From Micrococcales bacterium (lineage in GTDB: Bacteria; Actinomycetota; Actinomycetes; Actinomycetales; Dermatophilaceae), in assembly GCA_030452775.1 (NCBI GenBank), contig JAKDLQ010000047.1:1-12257 (forward strand): a DNA stretch of 12,257 nt. Reading direction: 5' to 3'. Position 1 is the stretch's first letter; each line of letters opens with the position of its first letter. This document shows positions 7,010 to 12,257 of the stretch, one piece after another. The notes under the pieces are model-generated. The model saw only the letters and a list, made by a program, of their open reading frames with translations, was not told the origin of the DNA and ran no database searches. The position numbers and the translations under genes were made by a program.

Positions 7010-7738
7010 ATGCCCGACAGCCCTCCTCAGCGCGCGGACGACACCACGGACCAGGCACTGACGGTCTTCGTGGTCGCGATCGACGGGCCGTCGGGATCCG
7101 GCAAGTCGAGCGTGTCCAAGCGGGTCGCCCGGGAGCTCGACTTCGCCTACCTCGACACCGGCGCGATGTACCGAGCCCTGACCTGGTGGTGCCTGGAGCA
7201 GGACGTGGACCTCGGCGACGCGGACGCGGTGGCCGCCGCCGCCCTCGCCTTCCCGCTCGAGATCGGCACCGATCCAGATGACCCCACCGTGCGCGTGGCC
7301 GGTCATGACATCACCACGCCCATCCGCGAGACCCGCATCTCGACCCAGGTGTCCGCGGTCGCGGCCAATCTGCGGGTGCGCGAATCCATGCGGCGCCTGC
7401 AACGCCGGCTCATCGCCGAGGCCGGCACCGGACGGGGGATCGTCGCCGAGGGGCGGGACATCACCACGGTCGTCGCTCCTGAGGCGCCCGTCCGGATCCT
7501 GCTCACCGCCTCGGAAGAAGCCCGCCTCGCGCGACGGTCGACCGAGTTGCACGGCGACGCAGATGACGAGAGTGTCGCCGCCACCCGCCCGCAGATCATC
7601 GACCGGGACCGCGCGGACGGGGCGGTGTCGCAGTTCACCATCGCCGCGGACGGGGTGATGACGATCGACACGTCCGACGTGGACTTCGACGGCTCCGTCG
7701 AGGCGGTGCTGCAGGTCGTCTCTGCAGCCCGGGCATGA
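7010..7738 (+). CDS. cmk: Cytidylate kinase
   Basis: CMP/dCMP kinase uses ATP to make CDP or dCDP for nucleic acid and phospholipid synthesis. The 242-aa protein has the P-loop GPSGSGKSS (26-34), the nucleotide-monophosphate-binding YLDTGAMYRALTW, the family motif VAEGRDITTVVAPEA, the lid-like region with ARLARR, and RDRADG near the C-terminal third. A non-conserved leader of 18 residues precedes the core. The first ATG lies 7 nt after a strong -10 box with no Shine-Dalgarno sequence, consistent with leaderless translation. The 3' end overlaps plsC by 4 nt (ATGA). As in other actinobacteria it sits upstream of der. Confidence is high. Confidence 0.96.
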   Translation: MPDSPPQRADDTTDQALTVFVVAIDGPSGSGKSSVSKRVARELDFAYLDTGAMYRALTWWCLEQDVDLGDADAVAAAALAFPLEIGTDPDDPTVRVAGHDITTPIRETRISTQVSAVAANLRVRESMRRLQRRLIAEAGTGRGIVAEGRDITTVVAPEAPVRILLTASEEARLARRSTELHGDADDESVAATRPQIIDRDRADGAVSQFTIAADGVMTIDTSDVDFDGSVEAVLQVVSAARA

Positions 7739-8415
7739 GCGGCGTCACCGCGCCACCGGCCTGGCGAGCTCGACTCGGACATGCCATCGGCGTCGCTCTC
7801 TTCCACACGCTCTACGACGGACGCACCAGGCACGCCGAACGGGTCCCACGGGAGGGCCCGGCGATCCTCGTGGCCAACCATGCCGCCTTCCTCGACGGGC
7901 CCCTCGCGTTCTCGTTGTCGCCCCGGCCGGCGAACTTCCTCGTCAAGCAGGAAGCCTTCACCGGGCTCTCTGGCTGGCTCATCGAGACCGTCGGTCAGAT
8001 CCCCATCGACCGCACCGTCGGTGACCGGACGGCGTTGGCGACGGCGGTCACCGTGCTCGATCGCGGGGGAGTGGTCGGGGTCTTTCCCGAAGGCACCCGG
8101 CGAGACGGCGACGTCGAGCAGGTCCACCAGGGCGCCGCCTGGATCGCGATGCGGACCGGAGCCCGCATCGTCCCCGTTGCCGTGCTCGGCACCCGCGTCC
8201 CAGGGCGATCCCCCGATGCCTGGCCCAGGCCCCGGTCGGTCTTGACAGTCGACTTCGGAGCATCCTTCGAGCTTGCAGTCGACCGATCGGTGCCGGGACG
8301 CGACCGGCTCCGCCTTGCCACCGAGCAGGTGCGCGATCACCTCGCGTCGCATGTGCGCACCGCGCGGGTGGACAATGATGGCGCATCACCCCCACCGGAT
8401 TCGAGGACACCGTGA
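7735..8415 (+). CDS. PlsC-type 1-acyl-glycerol-3-phosphate acyltransferase
   Basis: Member of the PlsC/LPLAT acyltransferase family that transfers an acyl chain to lysophosphatidate to form phosphatidate at the inner face of the membrane. The 226-aa protein carries the HX4D catalytic motif in [10 protein letters not shown] (H49, D54), the glycerophosphate-binding FPEGTRRDG (117-125) and VPVAVLGT (block IV-like) downstream. ATG 7735 overlaps the cmk stop, and the gene's own stop overlaps der by 4 nt (GTGA), so cmk-plsC-der form a coupled trio. The sequence cannot show whether the acceptor is lysophosphatidate or another lysolipid, so plsC is a family name here. Confidence 0.92.
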   Translation: MSGVTAPPAWRARLGHAIGVALFHTLYDGRTRHAERVPREGPAILVANHAAFLDGPLAFSLSPRPANFLVKQEAFTGLSGWLIETVGQIPIDRTVGDRTALATAVTVLDRGGVVGVFPEGTRRDGDVEQVHQGAAWIAMRTGARIVPVAVLGTRVPGRSPDAWPRPRSVLTVDFGASFELAVDRSVPGRDRLRLATEQVRDHLASHVRTARVDNDGASPPPDSRTP

Positions 8416-9902
8416 ACGACGAGGACGCTCGCCCCGACCACAGCGAGGGCGCGCCGATCTCGACGAGGCAGGACTCCTCGATCGAGCGTGCGCTACGGGC
8501 AGGGCTCACGGACTTCGAGCTGAGCCCGGAGGACGAGGCTCTGCTCGATTCCGCCGGCCCGTCGGGCGCCGACACCGGGCCAGCCGGCGTGCAGCCGGTC
8601 GTTGCCGTCGTGGGCCGCCCCAACGTCGGCAAGTCGAGCCTGGTCAACAGGATCCTGCGCCGGCGCGAGGCGGTGGTCGAGGACGTGCCGGGGGTGACTC
8701 GCGACCGGGTCTCCTACGAGGCCGAGTGGGCCGGGCGCCGCTTCACCGTCGTCGACACCGGCGGCTGGTCAGCGGACGCGACAGGAATCCACCTGCGCGT
8801 CGCCGAGCAGGCCGAGATCGCCATCGAGCTCGCCGACGTCGTCATGTTCGTCGTCGACGCCACGGTCGGGGCCACCGATGACGACGAGGCGGTCGTCAGG
8901 TTGCTGCGCAGGTCGAAGCGGCCGGTGGTCCTGGTCGCCAACAAGGTGGACGACCAGCGCGGCGAGGCGGACGCGGCCACGCTCTGGAGCCTCGGCCTCG
9001 GCCAGCCCTGGCCGGTCTCTGCCATCCACGGTCGAGGCAGCGGCGATGTGCTCGAGGCGCTGATCGAGGTCCTGCCCGAGGTGTCGGCGCACGGCTCGTC
9101 CGTGCAGGGGGGGCCGCGCCGCGTCGCCCTCATCGGCCGGCCCAACGTCGGGAAGTCGAGTCTGCTCAATCGCCTCGCGGGCTCCGAGCGAGTCGTCGTC
9201 GATGACGTGGCCGGCACGACCCGCGACCCGGTGGACGAGCTCATCGAGCTCGGCGGCATCACCTGGCGCTTCGTCGACACCGCCGGCATCCGACGTCGGG
9301 TGCACCAGGCCCGCGGAGCCGACTTCTACGCCTCGTTGCGCACCCAGACCGCCCTGGAGAAGGCCGAGGTCGCCGTCGTCCTCATCGACGCCGAGGAGCC
9401 TATCGCCGAGCAGGACGTCCGGGTCATCCAGCAGGCCATCGACGCGGGGCGCGCCCTTGTCGTGGCGTACAACAAGTGGGACACCCTCGATGAGGAACGC
9501 CGCTACTACCTCGAGCGTGAGATCGAGCGGGAGCTCGGCCAGGTCCCGTGGGCGCCACGCGTCAACGTCTCGGCGAAGACCGGGCGGCACATGGACCGTC
9601 TCGTCCCGGCACTCGAGACGGCCCTGGAGTCGTGGGACACCCGCATCTCGACCGGCCGGCTCAATGCCTTCCTCGGCGAGATCGTGGCCGCGCATCCCCA
9701 CCCGGTCCGAGGCGGCAAGCAGCCGCGCATCCTCTTCGCCACCCAGGCCTCGACCCGCCCGCCGCGCTTCGTCCTCTTCACGTCTGGTTTCATCGAGGCG
9801 GGATACCGCCGCTTCCTCGAGCGGCGGCTGCGTGAGCAGTTCGGCTTCGAAGGCACCCCGATCGAGGTGTCGGTCCGAGTCCGGGAGAAGCGTCGCCGCT
9901 GA
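8412..9902 (+). CDS. der: Ribosome biogenesis GTPase Der (EngA)
   Basis: Essential GTPase with two tandem G domains that matures the 50S subunit. Numbered from GTG 8412 (496 aa), the first domain has GRPNVGKSS (68-76), DTGG (115-118) and NKVD (177-180). The second has GRPNVGKSS (242-250), DTAG and NKWD. A C-terminal KH-like domain follows, ending in the basic VRVREKRRR. The first 60 residues are an acidic extension absent from enterobacterial Der but usual in actinobacteria, so the protein is longer than the 430-490 aa norm. GAGGA (8403-8407) lies 4 nt before the GTG. The gene overlaps plsC by 4 nt. An 11-bp tandem repeat covers its last codons and stop. Confidence 0.97.
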   Translation: MNDEDARPDHSEGAPISTRQDSSIERALRAGLTDFELSPEDEALLDSAGPSGADTGPAGVQPVVAVVGRPNVGKSSLVNRILRRREAVVEDVPGVTRDRVSYEAEWAGRRFTVVDTGGWSADATGIHLRVAEQAEIAIELADVVMFVVDATVGATDDDEAVVRLLRRSKRPVVLVANKVDDQRGEADAATLWSLGLGQPWPVSAIHGRGSGDVLEALIEVLPEVSAHGSSVQGGPRRVALIGRPNVGKSSLLNRLAGSERVVVDDVAGTTRDPVDELIELGGITWRFVDTAGIRRRVHQARGADFYASLRTQTALEKAEVAVVLIDAEEPIAEQDVRVIQQAIDAGRALVVAYNKWDTLDEERRYYLEREIERELGQVPWAPRVNVSAKTGRHMDRLVPALETALESWDTRISTGRLNAFLGEIVAAHPHPVRGGKQPRILFATQASTRPPRFVLFTSGFIEAGYRRFLERRLREQFGFEGTPIEVSVRVREKRRR

Positions 9903-9937
9903 GTCGCCGCAGAGTCACCGCTGAGTCGGCGCTGAGG
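9894..9937. repeat. Four-copy 11-bp tandem repeat over the der stop codon
   Basis: The units at 9894-9904 (CGCCGCTGAGT), 9905-9915 (CGCCGCAGAGT), 9916-9926 (CACCGCTGAGT) and 9927-9937 (CGGCGCTGAGG) differ by one to three bases each. The first unit contains the der stop codon, and the array fills nearly the whole gap to the end of the convergent tetR gene. It probably arose by slippage. It may contribute weak hairpins (CGCCG with CGGCG), but no clear terminator is visible. Confidence 0.75.
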
Positions 9938-9941
9938 ACGG

Positions 9942-10610
9942 TCAGGCCGACCCTCCCGGCGAGATCAGCGTCGCGATCCCGGCGCAGATGAGCCGGAGGC
10001 TGGCGAGGAACTGCGCATCGTCGTCATGTGTGGCCGCGGCGTCCAGCGTCGCTGGGAAGCGCTCGAGGTAGGCCTCGCCCGCGCCGAGATCGGCGAGTGC
10101 GGCCGCGGCTGCCGCGCCTGCGGCATCGGGCGCATGTGAGACGGCTTGCTCCTGCAGGACGTAGCCGGTGACATGGCTGAGCAGGGTGTCGGCCGCAACG
10201 ACCCGATGCTGCCGCGCCAGCCCGGCGCCGGCCAAGGTCTGTAGCAGCCGCTCCATGAGGGCGAGCGCGCCGGGGCTGAGCACCGTCGGGCTCTCGGCGA
10301 GCAGGACCGCGCCGCCCGGTTCCTTGGTGATGCTCGTGCGCAGCGTGATGATCTGGGCCTCGACCTGCTCCTGCCAGGAGACCCCGCCGGGGAGCGCGTC
10401 GAGCGCCACGGTGCCGGCGGCATACGCCCGCTGGGCAACGCGATCGGCCATCAGGTGCAGCAACGCCGCCTTGCTCGGCACATGGTAGTAGAGGCTGCCG
10501 GCCTGTGCGTCCAGGCGCTCGGCGACCATTCGCATGGACAGCCCGCGGTAGCCGACCTCGGCGAAGGCGGCCATGCCGGCGTCGACGATCCGCTCCGCGG
10601 TCAGCTTCAT
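9942..10610 (-). CDS. TetR-family transcriptional regulator
   Basis: The 222-aa protein has an N-terminal TetR helix-turn-helix: LTAERIVDAGMAAFAEVGYRG, then MRMVAERL...AGSLYYHVPSKAALL (about 25-50). A C-terminal ligand-binding and dimerisation region rich in Ala and Leu follows, resembling the TetR_C type found in antibiotic- or toxin-efflux repressors. The ATG at 10610-10608 is preceded after only 6 nt by a TAGTCT box (10622-10617 on this strand), suggesting a leaderless transcript. The gene is convergent with der and divergent from a damaged small membrane-protein gene. A palindrome between them is the likely binding site, so self-repression together with control of the membrane gene is inferred. 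The ligand is unknown. Confidence 0.92.
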   Translation of the reverse strand: MKLTAERIVDAGMAAFAEVGYRGLSMRMVAERLDAQAGSLYYHVPSKAALLHLMADRVAQRAYAAGTVALDALPGGVSWQEQVEAQIITLRTSITKEPGGAVLLAESPTVLSPGALALMERLLQTLAGAGLARQHRVVAADTLLSHVTGYVLQEQAVSHAPDAAGAAAAAALADLGAGEAYLERFPATLDAAATHDDDAQFLASLRLICAGIATLISPGGSA

Positions 10611-10616
10611 TGCCCC

Positions 10617-10622
10617 AGACTA
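10617..10622 (-). promoter_or_regulatory. -10 box of tetR
   Basis: On the minus strand this reads TAGTCT, a TANNNT -10 box ending 6 nt before the tetR ATG. No Shine-Dalgarno sequence fits in that gap, so the transcript is probably leaderless. The -35 region is poorly defined and overlaps the palindrome at 10632-10646. Confidence 0.5.
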
Positions 10623-10631
10623 GCCGACTTC

Positions 10632-10646
10632 TCAAACGGTGTTTGA
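10632..10646. promoter_or_regulatory. Palindromic TetR-type operator
   Basis: TCAAAC-GGT-GTTTGA is a perfect inverted repeat with 6-bp arms and a 3-bp centre, a size and shape typical of TetR-family operators. It lies in the divergent gap between tetR and the membrane-protein gene, upstream of the tetR -10 box, where bound repressor would block tetR transcription. A TTCAAA half-site-like sequence recurs at 10682-10687, close to the divergent promoter. Binding by the adjacent regulator is inferred from position. Confidence 0.6.
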
Positions 10647-10669
10647 AGCTGATGCGATCCGCGGTAAGC

Positions 10670-10699
10670 ATGACCGAAGGATTCAAAGGGCGTTAGGAT
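10670..10699 (+). promoter_or_regulatory. Promoter of the small membrane-protein gene
   Basis: ATGACC (10670-10675, containing TGAC) and TAGGAT (10694-10699) are separated by 18 nt. Transcription would begin around 10706, a few bases before the ATG at 10711. The pattern resembles the promoters before cmk and tetR. It suggests the gene was recently intact and regulated. Confidence 0.45.
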
Positions 10700-10710
10700 C
10701 GAGGCTTGGG

Positions 10711-11054
10711 ATGTCGACCCTCGCGTACTACATGAGCACCGCCGCACTCATGGTGCTCATGCTCAAGGTCGGAGTCGAGGTGGTCGGGGGGCAGCTCGGG
10801 TGCGACCTACTTCCTCGGAGCCACCCTCGCCGCCGCGCTGCTGCTGCACGCCGGGGCCCGGAAGCAGCGCCTTCTGTCGCTCAGCGTGCCGGCGCTTGGC
10901 CTGCTCATGTGGTTGGGTCCAGGCCAACGGGCACGGTCTTGTGTCGGCCTATGGATTCGTCCTGGGCTATCTGGTCGGGGCCGTCCTACGCCGACACCGT
11001 GCGAACAGTCCCAGGGGCAGGGCGACCGCCGCCCGGTGGAGAACTCGCACGTAG
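10711..11054 (+). pseudogene. Frameshifted small four-helix membrane protein
   Basis: The three forward frames each carry one hydrophobic part of what reads as one protein. Frame A from ATG 10711 gives MSTLAYYMSTAALMVLMLKV and reaches the six-G run at 10786-10791. Removing one G continues into the next frame (ATYFLGATLAAALLL, then VPALGLLMWLG). Removing one base near 10914-10920 moves to the third frame (NGHGLVSAYGFVLGYLVGAV), which ends at TAG 11052-11054. With both corrections it is 113 aa with about four membrane segments and a basic C-terminal tail. I do not recognise the family. Divergence from tetR suggests an efflux or stress role, by inference only. Both changes are +1 insertions next to short homopolymers, so sequencing error is a real alternative to genuine decay. 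Confidence 0.7.
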
Positions 11055-11120
11055 GTGCGGTGTCTCCCATCATCCGGTCCCAGGCGCCGAGCCGATTCGG
11101 ACTCGCCCCTCCAGGTGCGC

Positions 11121-11126
11121 TAGGGT
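11121..11126 (+). promoter_or_regulatory. -10 box of the tRNA-Pro gene
   Basis: TAGGGT lies 24 nt upstream of the tRNA 5' end and matches the TANNNT pattern used elsewhere in the window. The -35 is unclear (a TTCGGA-like stretch at 11096-11101 is 19 nt away). The short leader contains a small hairpin, GCCCC (11134-11138) with GGGGC (11143-11147), which may aid 5' processing. Confidence 0.4.
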
Positions 11127-11149
11127 TTCGTTCGCCCCGCATGGGGCTT

Positions 11150-11223
<74 letters not shown>

Positions 11224-11241
11224 CCGTGTTTACACAGGTCA

Positions 11242-11275
11242 GAGGCCCGCACCGAACTCTCTCGGTGCTGGCCTC
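11242..11275. terminator. Strong hairpin after tRNA-Pro
   Basis: GAGGCC-C-GCACCGA (11242-11255) pairs with TCGGTGC-T-GGCCTC (11262-11275) around a 6-nt loop. This gives 13 base pairs with one C-T mismatch. It starts 18 nt after the tRNA and lies between convergent tRNA and protease genes, so it may end transcription from both sides. There is no T-tract on either strand, which is common for actinobacterial terminators. I see no gene in 11276-11426, apart from a short hydrophobic stretch noted in the findings. Confidence 0.6.
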
Positions 11276-11426
11276 GGCCGTCTGACAGCCTCTTGTCGCG
11301 CCGGTCAAACTCAGTCCCAACCGAGCAGCGCGGTCGGCGCAGACCGAGCGAGCCCAAGCCGATGAGTACGAGCCCGAACATCAGCGGTCGTAGGGCGTCG
11401 CGGAACTGACTCGGGTATCGGTGATC

Positions 11427-12140
11427 TCAGGCCAGGGGGCGACTGGCGTTTGATGGGTCGCTGGGCAGCGTCACATCGTTGTCGAGTCCGCGTAGACACC
11501 ACAGGCCCCACAGGAGCATCAAGGTGTCGTGTCCCACCAAGAAGCCCCAGAGCGCGCCATCGTGCAGGTTGGTGACCTTGAACATCAGGTCGCCGAGGGC
11601 GTGAATTCCAACCAATAGCCAGATCGCGTTGGTGCGCCAGCGGAAGATTCCGAACCCGATCCCGAAGCAGAAGGCACCGAAGGCCTGGGCCAGCGAGACT
11701 GCGACTGGTTGGCCGAAGAAGATGTTCGCCAAGTGGCTGGCACCGAAGAATGCGCCCCCGATCACTACAGACCGACGCAAGCCCACCGAACGCAGGGAGT
11801 CCAGGACGACCCCGCGATGCCATAACTCCTCGAAGACTCCCGTGGCTACGTAACCCACGACCAGCACGGTAAGCAGCCGAGCCGGCGGGAAATCCAGTCC
11901 GGTGACCAGCGGCGCCAAGGCGACCAGCAAAGGAACCGCCAGCAGTCCGACGTGTCGCCACGTCTGCGGACCCATAGCGCCCGTGCGTCGCCAGGCGCCG
12001 CACCAGGCTATGACGATGACGGTTCCCACCGCTACGATCAGAACCGCGACCAGACGACGCTCGGGGGCCTCGTCCTCGTCGCCACCTGGAAACAGCAGGT
12101 CAGTGACCAGACCAATGACCACCGTGAGAGCCGCCGGCAC
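11427..12140 (-). CDS. CPBP-family intramembrane metalloprotease
   Basis: Integral membrane protein of the CPBP (CAAX protease and bacteriocin-processing, 'Abi') family, glutamate-dependent intramembrane proteases whose bacterial substrates are mostly unknown. Numbered from GTG 12140 (237 aa), all motifs are present: EELWHRG (104-110; EExxxR with R109), FFGASH (F132 and H136; FxxxH) and HALGD (H180, D184; HxxxD). Seven or so hydrophobic helices are visible. The start is doubtful. The frame is open upstream to a TGA at 12236-12234, and the first helix appears to begin before GTG 12140 (VWTAAGLVAVPAALTVVIGL), yet no in-frame ATG, GTG or TTG exists there. Base composition looks less GC-rich than the housekeeping block, hinting at acquisition. 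Roles such as bacteriocin self-immunity are possible but unsupported by neighbours. Confidence 0.88.
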   Translation of the reverse strand: MPAALTVVIGLVTDLLFPGGDEDEAPERRLVAVLIVAVGTVIVIAWCGAWRRTGAMGPQTWRHVGLLAVPLLVALAPLVTGLDFPPARLLTVLVVGYVATGVFEELWHRGVVLDSLRSVGLRRSVVIGGAFFGASHLANIFFGQPVAVSLAQAFGAFCFGIGFGIFRWRTNAIWLLVGIHALGDLMFKVTNLHDGALWGFLVGHDTLMLLWGLWCLRGLDNDVTLPSDPSNASRPLA

Positions 12141-12233
12141 CGCAACCAGCCCAGCGGCCGTCCAGACTGGCCGTGAACGGTCGGCCCACCATGGCGCAGG
12201 TCCTGAGCTTGCGATTAAACCTTGGGCGGTTGG

Positions 12234-12257
12234 TCAGGCGGCCTTCTTGATGGCGGG
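12234..12257 (-). CDS. Possible 3' end of a further minus-strand gene
   Basis: Read on the minus strand, the window edge encodes PAIKKAA followed by a TGA stop. A lysine/alanine-rich tail is common in nucleoid-associated and ribosomal proteins, but seven codons cannot identify a gene. It lies upstream of the protease gene on the same strand. It may equally be chance. Confidence 0.2.
   Translation of the reverse strand, partial: PAIKKAA

Noticed and set aside
9903..9941. Intrinsic terminator between der and tetR
   Set aside because: Only weak CGCCG/CGGCG pairing around a long loop could be found, with no T-tract. The sequence is better explained as tandem repeats.
11311..12003. 230-codon minus-strand open frame overlapping the CPBP gene in another frame
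   Set aside because: The overlapping frame has all CPBP catalytic motifs and membrane helices. This one is Arg/Gly/Pro-rich without features.

Overview
The window is high-GC DNA from an actinobacterium. A member of the Micrococcales (Intrasporangiaceae/Dermatophilaceae-like) is the best guess. The evidence is strong G/C bias at third codon positions, GTG starts, TANNNT -10 boxes placed 6-7 nt before start codons (the leaderless mRNA pattern), and the gene order xerD-parA-scpA-scpB-rluB-tyrA-cmk-plsC-der, an actinobacterial housekeeping cluster (compare the Rv1701 and Rv1708-Rv1713 region of Mycobacterium tuberculosis). The genus is inference only.

Layout. Positions 1-235 are non-coding. They carry a striking nested inverted repeat (2-83) and a hairpin in the presumed ald leader (161-187). 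Positions 236-9902 hold ten co-directional, tightly packed plus-strand genes: ald (alanine dehydrogenase), xerD (tyrosine recombinase), a ParA ATPase, scpA and scpB (condensin partners of SMC), rluB (23S rRNA pseudouridine synthase), tyrA (prephenate dehydrogenase), cmk (cytidylate kinase), a PlsC-type acyltransferase and der (ribosome-assembly GTPase). Several junctions overlap by 4 nt (ATGA or GTGA). The ald/xerD junction fits the same pattern only if xerD starts at CTG. A good promoter with duplicated -10 boxes lies between tyrA and cmk, so cmk-plsC-der can be transcribed separately.

An accessory region follows. A minus-strand TetR-family regulator (9942-10610) is convergent with der and divergent from a small four-helix membrane protein gene (10711-11054). 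That membrane gene is broken by two single-base insertions. A perfect 15-bp palindrome between the two genes is a likely TetR operator. Next come a tRNA-Pro(GGG) gene (11150-11223), a strong hairpin, and a minus-strand CPBP-family intramembrane protease gene (11427-12140). The protease gene looks less GC-biased than the rest and may have been acquired next to the tRNA. The last 24 bases may be the 3' end of another minus-strand gene.

Functionally, the core links chromosome segregation and dimer resolution (xerD, parA, scpAB) with ribosome maturation (rluB, der), nucleotide, aromatic amino acid and phospholipid synthesis (cmk, tyrA, plsC), and alanine catabolism (ald). I see no CRISPR array, insertion sequence, rRNA gene or obvious defence system. 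The most noteworthy items are regulatory or structural: the nested inverted repeat, the CTG start of xerD, the tandem -10 boxes before cmk, an 11-bp tandem repeat over the der stop codon, and the frameshifted membrane gene.
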